Assembly: GCA_937902275.1 (NCBI GenBank)
Contig: CALFNW010000087.1
Span: 10,955 to 74,954 of the forward strand
Source: UBA4717 sp002404395
Lineage (GTDB): Bacteria > Bacillota > Clostridia > Oscillospirales > CAG-272
Length of the DNA stretch: 64,000 bases
Direction: 5' to 3'
Part shown: one piece after another, positions 36,546 to 44,238 of the stretch
How positions within the stretch are numbered: the stretch's first letter is position 1
Layout of the letters: every line of letters begins with the position of its first letter
Program-made: the position numbers and the translations under genes
The notes under the pieces: generated by a model
Database searches by the model: none
What the model saw: the letters and a program-made list of their open reading frames with translations, nothing else
What the model was told of the DNA's origin: nothing

Positions 36546-37292
36546 TTATGCTCCCGCACCGTTTCCGCGCACTCCCGTAAGCCCCTTTATTACCTCTCCC
36601 GCGATTATAAGTCCGACGACCGAGGGCACAAAGGAAATACTGCCGGGCAGGCTGCGGCGCACCGTGCGCTTATCGGCTTCCGACAGCTCGGTGTCGGCAC
36701 GCGGGATAAGCGGAAGCTCTTTTGAATAAACCACCTTAAGCTTTTGTATTTTTCGTTTGCGAAGCTCAACTCTCATGACCTTGGCAAGCGGGTCGACCGA
36801 GGTCTTGTATATATCCGAAACGCAGAACGCCGTCGGATCAAGCTTGTTGCCCGCGCCCATTGAGGAGATAAGCGGAGTATTGTCCTTGTCGGCATTCACC
36901 GCAAGCGCAATCTTGCCCGCTACCGTATCAATAGCGTCAACAATATAGTCATATTCGGAAAAATCGAATTCTCCCGCCGTTTCGGGAGTATAGAAGATCT
37001 TGTAAGTCCGCACCGCCGCGTCCGGATTTATATCGGCGATCCTTTCGGCGGCGACATCGACCTTGAATCTGCCGACCGAGCTGTGCGTCGCATATATCTG
37101 GCGATTGATATTTGAAAGACATACGGTGTCGTTATCTATCAGATCAAGCGCGCCCACGCCGCTTCTGGCAAGTGCTTCGGCGGCAAATCCGCCGACTCCG
37201 CCGACTCCGAATACGGCGACTCTTGACTTTGAAAGCGTTTCGATCGCTTCCTTGCCGAGCAAAAGTTCTGTTCTTGAAAACTGTTCGGACAT
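36546..37292 (-). CDS. tcdA: tRNA threonylcarbamoyladenosine dehydratase
   Basis: A 248-residue E1-like ThiF/MoeB-superfamily ATPase matching TcdA (CsdL/YgdL), which cyclises t6A37 of tRNA to ct6A. Motifs are FSRTELLLGKEAIETL, the nucleotide loop VFGVGGVGGFAAEALARSG, DNDTVCLSNINRQ, DAIDTVAGKI and SMGAGNKLDP. Start ATG 37292 follows ACGGAGTGAAT. It lies between the RlmI-like gene (45-base gap) and the TtcA-like gene (19-base gap). Confidence 0.9.
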   Translation of the reverse strand: MSEQFSRTELLLGKEAIETLSKSRVAVFGVGGVGGFAAEALARSGVGALDLIDNDTVCLSNINRQIYATHSSVGRFKVDVAAERIADINPDAAVRTYKIFYTPETAGEFDFSEYDYIVDAIDTVAGKIALAVNADKDNTPLISSMGAGNKLDPTAFCVSDIYKTSVDPLAKVMRVELRKRKIQKLKVVYSKELPLIPRADTELSEADKRTVRRSLPGSISFVPSVVGLIIAGEVIKGLTGVRGNGAGA

Positions 37293-37303
37293 ATTCACTC
37301 CGT

Positions 37304-37318
37304 GCCGCTCACTGCGGC
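37304..37318 (-). promoter_or_regulatory. Start-site mini-hairpin before tcdA
   Basis: On the minus strand GCCGC, 5-base loop, GCGGC, followed by ACGGAGTGAAT and the ATG at 37292. Confidence 0.5.
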
Positions 37319-37337
37319 TTTTATACAAATTTTATAA

Positions 37338-38558
37338 TCAGACGACTTGGAAAATATAGAATTTAAGGTATTCGGTCTCAGGCACGTTCCAGAGTATCGG
37401 ATGATCGGGCGACTGTTTGCGCGCCTCTATCTGGCGGAGCGTGACCGCCGCATCCTGTGCCGCATCATGCAACATACGGCAGAACATTCCCTCTTTCATA
37501 AAGTGGGAGCAGGAACAGGTTGCAAGATATCCGCCGCGCGGCAAAAGCTTCATCGCTTTCATGTTGATCTCTTTGTATCCCCGCTCCGCCGAAGCCACGG
37601 TCGATGAACTTTTGGTAAACGCCGGCGGATCAAGGATTATCATATCAAAGTCACGCGCTTTGCCGTTATACAGCTTGGTCAGATGATCAAACACATCCGC
37701 GCAAACGAAATCCATTCTGTCCTCAAGCCCGTTAAGCGCCGCATTGTGTTTGGCAAGTGCAAGCGCATCCTCGGAAATATCGACCGCACAGACGTGCTGC
37801 GCGCCGGCAAGCGCCGCATTCAGCGCAAACGATCCCGTGTGGGTAAAGCAGTCAAGCACACGCTTGCCGCGCGCAAGTCTTGCCACTGCCTGACGGTTGT
37901 ATTTCTGATCGAGGAAAAATCCGGTTTTCTGACCGTTTATGTAATCGACTTCATATTTGACGCCGTTTTCGCACATTATAAGCTTGCCGCCGTCGTCAAA
38001 CCCCTCTGCCCTGCAGTAATAGTCGGTATACATCTTCATGCCCTCAAGCTCGCGCAGTGCAACGTCGTTGCGCTCATACACCGCGTCAATCCTCACGCCG
38101 TACTCTCCGAGCACTTTGAGCAGCGCCTTTACGATCGTCGGTTTGATCCGTTCACAGCCGAGCGACATGACCTGCATCACAAGTACATTTCCGAACCGGT
38201 CGACCGTAAGTCCCGGAAACAGATCCGCCTCTCCGAATATCAGACGGCAGTTATCGAAATCCCCGCTCATTACCGTCAGACGGTATTCGATCGCATAACG
38301 GACTCTGCGCTCATAAAACAGCTCATCAAAACGGTCGTTCGGATTTTTTGATATGACCCTGACTCTGATCTTTGAGTTGTCGTTTATATATCCGCTCCCG
38401 AGGTAGCGTGCCTTTTTGGAGTAAACGTCTACGATATCTCCGTTTTCATATTCGCCCGAAACGGCGGTAACTTCATCGGCAAAAACCCACGGGTGCCCTC
38501 CTTTGAGTGCTCTCTCGGCTTTTTCGGTGACCGACACCTTTGTATATTCTCTTGACAC
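37338..38558 (-). CDS. RlmI-like class I SAM-dependent rRNA methyltransferase
   Basis: A 406-residue protein with an N-terminal PUA domain (RALKGGHPWVFADEV) and a C-terminal Rossmann SAM methyltransferase (VLDCFTHTGSFALNAALAGA, DMIILDPPAF, TCSCSHFM). The layout is that of RlmI, which makes m5C1962 in 23S rRNA. The start is GTG at 38558 with GAAGGGG upstream. It leads the RNA-modification operon from a promoter at 38592-38620. Confidence 0.88.
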   Translation of the reverse strand: MSREYTKVSVTEKAERALKGGHPWVFADEVTAVSGEYENGDIVDVYSKKARYLGSGYINDNSKIRVRVISKNPNDRFDELFYERRVRYAIEYRLTVMSGDFDNCRLIFGEADLFPGLTVDRFGNVLVMQVMSLGCERIKPTIVKALLKVLGEYGVRIDAVYERNDVALRELEGMKMYTDYYCRAEGFDDGGKLIMCENGVKYEVDYINGQKTGFFLDQKYNRQAVARLARGKRVLDCFTHTGSFALNAALAGAQHVCAVDISEDALALAKHNAALNGLEDRMDFVCADVFDHLTKLYNGKARDFDMIILDPPAFTKSSSTVASAERGYKEINMKAMKLLPRGGYLATCSCSHFMKEGMFCRMLHDAAQDAAVTLRQIEARKQSPDHPILWNVPETEYLKFYIFQVV

Positions 38559-38591
38559 TTTAACAAAACCCCTTCATAAACTGCTTTATCA

Positions 38592-38620
38592 AGTATACCA
38601 CATAAAACGGCGACATTCAA
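38592..38620 (-). promoter_or_regulatory. Sigma-A promoter for the RNA-modification operon
   Basis: On the minus strand TTGAAT (38620-38615), 17-base spacer, TATACT (38597-38592) with TGG before the -10. Confidence 0.8.
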
Positions 38621-38715
38621 CAGTTGCGTTCGCTTTTTTCACATTTTTTTGCCGCAAAGCGACACTATGCATTTTTCAAAGAAATATACAATTATAGCAA
38701 AAAAGACTGCAATTC

Positions 38716-38744
38716 TTGACTTTGAGTGCAAAATATGGTATTCT
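38716..38744 (+). promoter_or_regulatory. Sigma-A promoter for the AraC-Crp pair
   Basis: TTGACT (38716-38721), 17-base spacer, TATTCT (38739-38744) with TGG before the -10. Confidence 0.7.
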
Positions 38745-38792
38745 TTTTTTGAAGACAAGCGATAATATTTTTCGGAACCTGTAAAAATATGA

Positions 38793-38807
38793 GTCGGCTT
38801 CGCCGAT
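38793..38807 (+). promoter_or_regulatory. Start-site mini-hairpin before the AraC gene
   Basis: GTCGGC, loop TTC, GCCGAT, preceded by ATGA and followed by ACGGATTATATC and the ATG at 38820. The decoy ATG seen in other copies is ACG here. Confidence 0.65.
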
Positions 38808-38819
38808 ACGGATTATATC

Positions 38820-39683
38820 ATGTCGGAAGAATTATTCAGAGTCTGGCACAGCGTCTGTGAGCAGGAAGACTTTTCTCCGCACGGGGACTTCGCCGCTGTA
38901 CACGGTCACAATATGCATGAACTGATTCTGGTCAAAAGCGGTGTGCTCAATGTCAAGATAAATGAAAAAGAGTACGTTGTTCCGCCGAAAAGTCTCGTAA
39001 TAATGAGCAATATCGAAATGCATCTTTTGACGCCTATCGAATTTCCCTATGAAAGGTACGGACTTCAGGTGTCTATACCCGCAATGAAAAAAATCCCTCT
39101 CAACATCAGCTACTTTTCCATTCTCGCCAATCACCCGCCGCACTTCAACAATGTTTTCGATCTGAGCAGCTGCTTTGAAGAGTTTGAAACGCTCTTTAAA
39201 GGGATGGAAGCCGAATGCGACTCATCGGTCTGTGCACGTCCCTCCCGTATGCTTGACGAATACTCAAACGACATAATGCGCTTCAAGATTTCCGAGCTTT
39301 TGCTCATGTTAAAGCGAAAATTTCCGGAAAGATTCACTCAGCACAAAAACAAAAGCGACTGCACGATACTCCAGATACAGCAATACATTGATTCCAATTT
39401 TGCAAAGGACATAAGCATAAATGAGCTTGCAAAGGAAGCATTTATCAGCCACACCTCGTTTATAAATGCGTTCAAGAAGATCACCGGATATTCGCCGAAG
39501 CATTACTTGCTTATGTGCAGACTTGCGGAAGCAAAATCATTACTCAGCTCGTCCTCTCTTACCATAAGCGATATCGCGTTCAAGATCGGCTTCAAGGATT
39601 CAAACAGCTTCATCAGATTCTTCAGGCAGGAGTTAGGACTGACCCCGGGAGAATATCGCAAAATAAATTATGATATTAGCTGA
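38820..39683 (+). CDS. AraC-family transcriptional regulator
   Basis: A 287-residue regulator with an N-terminal cupin-like sensing domain (HGHNMHELILVKSGVLNVKI, VPPKSLVIMSN) and a C-terminal double helix-turn-helix at about 190-285 (INELAKEAFISHTSFINAFK, LTISDIAFKIGFKDSNSFIR). Such proteins usually sense a sugar and activate catabolic genes; the ligand is unknown. It overlaps the Crp-like gene by 14 bases, so the two are made together. Divergent from the RNA-modification operon. Confidence 0.9.
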   Translation: MSEELFRVWHSVCEQEDFSPHGDFAAVHGHNMHELILVKSGVLNVKINEKEYVVPPKSLVIMSNIEMHLLTPIEFPYERYGLQVSIPAMKKIPLNISYFSILANHPPHFNNVFDLSSCFEEFETLFKGMEAECDSSVCARPSRMLDEYSNDIMRFKISELLLMLKRKFPERFTQHKNKSDCTILQIQQYIDSNFAKDISINELAKEAFISHTSFINAFKKITGYSPKHYLLMCRLAEAKSLLSSSSLTISDIAFKIGFKDSNSFIRFFRQELGLTPGEYRKINYDIS

Positions 39684-40350
39684 AAACGAACTTCAGATCA
39701 TAAAAAAGAACCGTCTGTTTTCAGGGCTTGACAACGATGCGCTTGAACGCACTCTGGAGTTTTTCAAAGCTTCGGGTGAAGATTACAAAAAGGGGACCCT
39801 GCTCAAACGAAGCGGTGAAATGCCGGGTCATTTCGGACTTGTGATCGACGGTATAGTTCGCATCGATACCGTAAGCCTTGACGGCAGGCAAATGATAATG
39901 GCAAGCGTGTCGTCGGGCGGTACTTTCGGAGAATCGCTCGATTTTCTGCAACGCAGTGCCGAAATATTCATAACTGCTTCAAGCGACGTCCGTATTCTTT
40001 GGCTGAGCACCGAGAAACTGCGCAAAGCCACCGCGCTTACCGCCGACGAGTTCGGCATCGCACAGCGTTTCATCGCAATACTTGCCGAGCGCGCGCTTTC
40101 AATGAACGACCGCATACAGATATTATCAAAAGCGACCATACGCGATAAAGTGCTCGCCTTTCTTTCGGACTGCGTGAGGAAAAACGGCAAGCGGCACTTT
40201 ACGATCGACTTCGACCGTGCGGAGCTGGCGGCGTATTTGGGGTGCGACCGTTCTGCGCTCTCCCGAGAACTTGCAAAACTGAGGGACGAGGGCATAATTA
40301 CATATAAAAAGAACGAATTTACGGTAAAAGCCTATTACCCTCAGAATTAA
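39670..40350 (+). CDS. Crp/Fnr-family transcriptional regulator
   Basis: A 226-residue regulator with an N-terminal cyclic-nucleotide-binding-like barrel (GEMPGHFGLVIDGIVRIDTV, GGTFGESLDFL) and a C-terminal winged helix (DRAELAAYLGCDRSALSREL). The N-terminal part lacks the Cys set of Fnr, so an Fe-S oxygen sensor is unlikely; the ligand is unknown. Its start lies inside the AraC gene. The pairing of AraC and Crp regulators suggests joint control, target not evident. Confidence 0.88.
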   Translation: MILAENELQIIKKNRLFSGLDNDALERTLEFFKASGEDYKKGTLLKRSGEMPGHFGLVIDGIVRIDTVSLDGRQMIMASVSSGGTFGESLDFLQRSAEIFITASSDVRILWLSTEKLRKATALTADEFGIAQRFIAILAERALSMNDRIQILSKATIRDKVLAFLSDCVRKNGKRHFTIDFDRAELAAYLGCDRSALSRELAKLRDEGIITYKKNEFTVKAYYPQN

Positions 40351-40388
40351 ATGCGCTGTAAAAAGTCAATGCTTTCAAACGGCAAAAC

Positions 40389-40405
40389 GGCGGCGCTTTG
40401 CCGCC
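40389..40405. other. GC hairpin next to family terminator copy 3
   Basis: GGCGGC, loop GCTTT, GCCGCC. It is almost the same as the one at 28895-28911, with a similar AATGT-AAA link to the terminator. Confidence 0.4.
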
Positions 40406-40417
40406 GGAGTCAATGTC

Positions 40418-40462
40418 AAAGCGGTGTTAAAAAACTCAAGATGAGTTTTTTAACACCGCTTT
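40418..40462. terminator. Family terminator (AT-stem type), copy 3
   Basis: A 21-bp perfect stem starting AAAGCGGTGTTAAAAAACTC with loop AGA, between the convergent Crp-like and zinc-ribbon genes. It probably works in both directions. Confidence 0.85.
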
Positions 40463-40464
40463 GA

Positions 40465-41064
40465 TTATTTGAGAAGTTTGATCTTTCCGATTATCGGAAG
40501 CTCTTTTGCTCTGCCGTCCGCCGCATTTATGATACCGATTATCGTCAGCACCAAAAACGCGATGTTAGCGAGATTAAGTATCGCCGAGAAAAGCATTCCG
40601 AGTCGGTAATTTATCACCGAGAACACCGCCGTCACGATCGAAGCGGCTATCCACCAGGCAACCTCCGCTATTGCGAGTACAAGTCCCTGATTCGAATGAA
40701 ATCTTGCATACTTTGAGCCGGGCGCGGCAATAAGCGGGATAAGTACAAGCCAAGAGAGATAAGCAACTATCGACATTCCCTTGTTCTTGTCAATATCCGC
40801 ACGGTCGAAATCGGATGTTGTATCCGCTGTGTCGTTGAGCTTTTTGATCTTTCCGACCAGATCGTCCTCGGCGGTTCCGCCCGTGTTTCCCGCCTGTGCA
40901 CCGGCTGCTCCGTTTGCACCGGCTGCACTGCCGGCGTCGTTTGAAGCGGTGCCGGCAGCAGTGTTTTCAGCGGTGTTGTTTGTTTCATCCTTTGATGCGC
41001 CGCAGGACGGACAAAATTTATCCGTATCCTCAAGTTTAGCGCCGCACTTACTGCAAAATGCCAT
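40465..41064 (-). CDS. Zinc-ribbon membrane protein (DUF4870-like)
   Basis: A 199-residue protein with an N-terminal double CxxC zinc ribbon (FCSKCGAKLEDTDKFCPSCG), an Ala/Gly/Thr/Asn-rich linker, and a membrane part with about three hydrophobic segments (SIVAYLSWLVLIPLIAAP, FHSNQGLVLAIAEVAWWIAA) of the kind in DUF4870/TM2-like proteins. The function is unknown. It is the last gene of a likely operon with a similar zinc-ribbon protein and a WbsX/GH99-like protein, and ends right at a terminator. Confidence 0.78.
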   Translation of the reverse strand: MAFCSKCGAKLEDTDKFCPSCGASKDETNNTAENTAAGTASNDAGSAAGANGAAGAQAGNTGGTAEDDLVGKIKKLNDTADTTSDFDRADIDKNKGMSIVAYLSWLVLIPLIAAPGSKYARFHSNQGLVLAIAEVAWWIAASIVTAVFSVINYRLGMLFSAILNLANIAFLVLTIIGIINAADGRAKELPIIGKIKLLK

Positions 41065-41110
41065 AATTTACCTCCGTATAATGATAAATCCACCGGATAC
41101 GCGACCCGGA

Positions 41111-41623
41111 TCAATAATAGTGATAGTTTCCAAGCGAACCTCTTGCGATCCAATCTCCGATCGACAAACCGAGCGCAAATAGTACAACCGCAACTATAAC
41201 AGCGATCACGATCGCGACGATCGCCCAGATAAGCTTTGCACGTGCAAAATGCTTGAGCGTTTCATTTTCGGGTACAAACGCCATAATAACGCACGCGATA
41301 AGCCCTGCAAAAGGAATTGCAAAAAGCAGATCGAGCCAGAAGAAAGTCGCGGTGCTCACCGCTGTGTTGGAAGCGGGCGCCGTGTTCTGAACATACGGAC
41401 TTTGCGCAGCTCCTCTGCCGGACGCCGTCTGCGAATATGCAGCGCCTGCTGTGCCGCCGCCCGTACCGTTCGTCTGCGCGGCGGGCGCGCTCGGCACGGC
41501 AGGTGCGTTCGGCGCACCCGAAGCCGCATTTTCACTCTGAGTTTTCACGCGTGTTCCGCATTCGGGGCAAAAAGTTGCCGAATCTGCAAGTTCTTTTCCG
41601 CAATTGGTACAAAATACTGCCAT
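41111..41623 (-). CDS. Zinc-ribbon membrane protein
   Basis: A 170-residue protein with an N-terminal zinc ribbon (FCTNCGKELADSATFCPECG), a low-complexity Ala/Gly/Ser/Gln linker and two hydrophobic segments near the C-terminus (FFWLDLLFAIPFAGLIACVI, LIWAIVAIVIAVIVAVVLFA). The function is unknown. It starts 23 bases after the WbsX/GH99-like gene, so co-transcription is likely. Confidence 0.75.
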   Translation of the reverse strand: MAVFCTNCGKELADSATFCPECGTRVKTQSENAASGAPNAPAVPSAPAAQTNGTGGGTAGAAYSQTASGRGAAQSPYVQNTAPASNTAVSTATFFWLDLLFAIPFAGLIACVIMAFVPENETLKHFARAKLIWAIVAIVIAVIVAVVLFALGLSIGDWIARGSLGNYHYY

Positions 41624-41646
41624 TTCAAGTCTCCCTTTCTTATTTT

Positions 41647-42762
41647 TTAATTCATAAACACTTTCTTTACCGCCTCAAGGTATCCGTACCCGTACAGATC
41701 ATCCGGCTCAAGATAACTTGTTTCGGTCCACTCGTTCCAACTGTTCACCGTGATCATAGGGGCGGGAAGCGCGTGAGTGTCAACATAATTTTTGGCGCAG
41801 ACAAGCATTTTTTCAAACTTTTCGGGACCGTTGTCACGCATTATCCCGCTTTTAAAACCGTTGAAACGGGGATTGTTGTCCCATCCGATCGACACGTGCG
41901 GGAAATACGGCAGCTCAAACTTGCGGTCAATATTATCCCATTCCTTAAGCACGTCCGGGATTATTTCGTCATAGGTGCGGTCAATGTCGGTAAAGTGTAC
42001 GAACTGATAATTGGTAAGGCTGTCAAAGCCGAGCGTTTTTATATCGTTCGGCGTCAGCGTGATCCGATTCCCGTCCACACCGCTCAGGTTCATCGCACTG
42101 TCTCCCCACCTGATGAACTGCAAATGAACGCCGGGAAGTCCGCGCTTTATCGCGCGTTCTTCAAATTCGGCAAGCGCCGCACGGACATTGTCTACAGAGC
42201 CGAGTCCGTTCACTAGATTCGCCATATCATAAATAGATATGACCGGTTTTCCGTCGATCTTATAATATTCGTCGAGTAAAAAATATTTTTCAATGATCCG
42301 ATCGCTGAGATAATCGAACTGCGGCTTGTTCACTCTGCCGCGCCAGATAAGCGTGTCGCTGAACGGAAGCCCCGAATTACGTTTATCCCAGGTATAGTTT
42401 ACATCATGATTCGCCCACATGAGATAAAATTTTACGCGATCGCGGTTATTTGCTTTAAGATACCCTTCGTTAAGACAATTTTCCAAAAAGGGTCTATCGT
42501 CAAACCAATACCAATCGTATATGAAAACATTCACTCCGTGATCTGCCGCGGCGGCGATCTCAGCTTCCATAACATACGGGTCAGCTTCATCGACATATCC
42601 CCAAAGCGGCTTGCGCGGCCACGAATGACCGTCGAATTTGGAAACGGCATTCTTTACCGACTGCCATTCTCCTATGCCTTCGGGCCAGAAAAGCCTCGTG
42701 CGCGGCTCTTTTCCCGTATATGCGGGCCATATGTATGCCGCAATATCATATTTTTTTGCCAT
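41647..42762 (-). CDS. WbsX / GH99-like glycan-active protein
   Basis: A 371-residue protein resembling the WbsX/GH99-like family: IAAYIWPAYTG and LFWPEGIGEWQSVKNA near the start, then AAAADHGVNVFIYDWYWFDD, FYLMWANHDV, VNSWNEWTE and a Tyr-rich end. Family members are found in polysaccharide loci as glycosidases or glycosyltransferase-associated proteins; whether this one cuts or builds is unclear. There is no signal peptide. The ATG at 42762 is preferred over 42774 because of the hairpin. It leads the operon with two zinc-ribbon proteins. Confidence 0.78.
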   Translation of the reverse strand: MAKKYDIAAYIWPAYTGKEPRTRLFWPEGIGEWQSVKNAVSKFDGHSWPRKPLWGYVDEADPYVMEAEIAAAADHGVNVFIYDWYWFDDRPFLENCLNEGYLKANNRDRVKFYLMWANHDVNYTWDKRNSGLPFSDTLIWRGRVNKPQFDYLSDRIIEKYFLLDEYYKIDGKPVISIYDMANLVNGLGSVDNVRAALAEFEERAIKRGLPGVHLQFIRWGDSAMNLSGVDGNRITLTPNDIKTLGFDSLTNYQFVHFTDIDRTYDEIIPDVLKEWDNIDRKFELPYFPHVSIGWDNNPRFNGFKSGIMRDNGPEKFEKMLVCAKNYVDTHALPAPMITVNSWNEWTETSYLEPDDLYGYGYLEAVKKVFMN

Positions 42763-42774
42763 ATAAATTTCCAT

Positions 42775-42789
42775 ACCGCCGGAGACGGC
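42775..42789 (-). promoter_or_regulatory. Start-site mini-hairpin before the WbsX/GH99-like gene
   Basis: On the minus strand GCCGTC, loop TCC, GGCGGT (two G-T wobbles), preceded by TTTGA and followed by ATGGAAATTTAT and the ATG at 42762. Confidence 0.65.
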
Positions 42790-42850
42790 TCAAAATATCG
42801 GTAAACTTTGCCTTGCAACTCTTGATAATCAACAGTTACATTATGTCAAT

Positions 42851-42879
42851 ACTATATCACAACACCCGATAAATGTCAA
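42851..42879 (-). promoter_or_regulatory. Sigma-A promoter for the WbsX/GH99-like operon
   Basis: On the minus strand TTGACA (42879-42874), 17-base spacer, TATAGT (42856-42851) with TGA before the -10. Confidence 0.8.
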
Positions 42880-42915
42880 TCGGTTTAGTAAGCCAAAATG
42901 CACAAATCGTCAAAA

Positions 42916-42933
42916 ATGTTGCATATGCAACAT
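42916..42933. promoter_or_regulatory. Perfect 18-bp palindrome, candidate operator
   Basis: ATGTTGCATATGCAACAT is a perfect palindrome in the divergent promoter region, about 20 bases upstream of the likely -10 TATACT (42954-42959) of the lipoprotein gene, overlapping the -35 area. It fits a dimeric regulator site. Confidence 0.5.
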
Positions 42934-42994
42934 ACATAGTCCTTTTACTGTTGTATACTTACCGCATCAAGCATCATGAAAGGATCATAAAAGT

Positions 42995-44065
42995 ATGAAA
43001 TTAAGTTTAAAATTCAAAAAGAATATTGCTTTATTCCTTGCAATACTCACGCTGACCGCACTGCTCGGTGCCTGCGGCAAAAACGATAACACGTCAGGCT
43101 CCTTTGAGCCGACATCCGAAAACCTTTCGGAATCGGAAACGCTCGCCGGATCCGAAGAAAGCGTGAAGGACGACGTCACAGTCAGAGTCGCGGGAATGAC
43201 GGGTCCTACCTCGATCGGAATGGTAAAAATGATCTCCGACACTTCAAACGGCACCGCGCTCGGAAGCTACGATTTCACGATCGCCGGCAGTGCCGATGAG
43301 ATCACACCCCTGATAGTCAAGGGGGAACTTGACATTGCCGCCGTTCCGGCAAACCTCGCCTCCGTGCTCTACAACAAGACCGAAGGAAAGGTAAAGTTAC
43401 TTGCCGTAAACAACCTCGGCGTACTCTACATCGTCGACAAGGGCGAGGAGATAAACTCGCTCGAAGATCTGCGCGGTAAAACAATCTACGCGACCGGAAA
43501 AGGCTCGACTCCCGAATACACGCTCCGCTATGTGCTCAAAGGAAACGGAATCGATCCCGATAACGACGTAACCATCGAATACAAGAGCGAACCTGCCGAA
43601 ATAGTAGCGTTGTTCAAGAGTTCGGACAGCGGCATTGCAATGCTGCCCCAGCCTTTTGTGACCGCCGCAAAGGCGCAGGTCGAAGGACTTGAAGTCTCGC
43701 TTGACTTAGGAGCCGAATGGAAAAAGCTTGACGAGACAAGCGACACCGTTACCGGCGTAATAATCGCAAGAAGCGAATTTATCGACGCGCATCCCGAAGC
43801 GGTAAAGGTCTTCCTTGACGAGTATACCGCAAGCTGCGAATTTGTCAATGAAAATGTTGAAGCAGCCGCACAGATGACCGAGGACGCGGGAATCTTCAAG
43901 GCGGCGATCGCCAAAGCGGCAATACCTTTCTGCAATGTGACCGGTACGGTCGGCACAGAAATGAAAACAGCGGTAAGCAAGTATCTGACCGTATTGTACG
44001 CCGAAAATCCCGCCTCGGTAGGCGGAGCACTCCCGGACGATGATTTCTACTACCTTGCTGACTGA
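42995..44065 (+). CDS. ABC transporter substrate-binding lipoprotein (orphan)
   Basis: A 356-residue lipoprotein with the lipobox LLGAC after a hydrophobic N-terminus. The body matches NMT1/TauA-type periplasmic binding proteins: GMTGPTSIGMVKM, GELDIAAVPANLASVLYN, NSLEDLRGKTIYATGKGSTP and a later VKVFLDEYTASCEFV. Such proteins feed nitrate/sulfonate/taurine-like permeases, but the ligand is unknown. No permease or ATPase is adjacent, so partners must be elsewhere. AAAGGA lies upstream of the ATG. Confidence 0.88.
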   Translation: MKLSLKFKKNIALFLAILTLTALLGACGKNDNTSGSFEPTSENLSESETLAGSEESVKDDVTVRVAGMTGPTSIGMVKMISDTSNGTALGSYDFTIAGSADEITPLIVKGELDIAAVPANLASVLYNKTEGKVKLLAVNNLGVLYIVDKGEEINSLEDLRGKTIYATGKGSTPEYTLRYVLKGNGIDPDNDVTIEYKSEPAEIVALFKSSDSGIAMLPQPFVTAAKAQVEGLEVSLDLGAEWKKLDETSDTVTGVIIARSEFIDAHPEAVKVFLDEYTASCEFVNENVEAAAQMTEDAGIFKAAIAKAAIPFCNVTGTVGTEMKTAVSKYLTVLYAENPASVGGALPDDDFYYLAD

Positions 44066-44103
44066 AACCAAATAAGCTTTTCACGGCTTTATTCTCAAAA
44101 TCA

Positions 44104-44132
44104 TTGACATAAATGTCAAAGAGTGGTATAAT
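44104..44132 (+). promoter_or_regulatory. Consensus promoter for purB
   Basis: TTGACA (44104-44109), 17-base spacer, TATAAT (44127-44132). The leader to the ATG is about 100 bases and contains a terminator-like hairpin. Confidence 0.87.
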
Positions 44133-44149
44133 AGTTCGGGAAAAGTATC

Positions 44150-44190
44150 GGCGCTCACTCCGGCGTATGTATGTTTCCGGAATGAGCGCC
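44150..44190 (+). terminator. Terminator-like hairpin in the purB leader
   Basis: GGCGCTCACTCCGG (44150-44163) pairs with CCGGAATGAGCGCC (44177-44190), one C-A mismatch, followed by GTGTTTTGTTTTG. GTATCG at 44145-44150 and CGATAC at 44209-44214 can form a competing outer helix. The arrangement resembles an attenuator. Confidence 0.6.
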
Positions 44191-44238
44191 GTGTTTTGTT
44201 TTGCCTGTCGATACCGGCTATACCTGAAAGGAAGAGAT

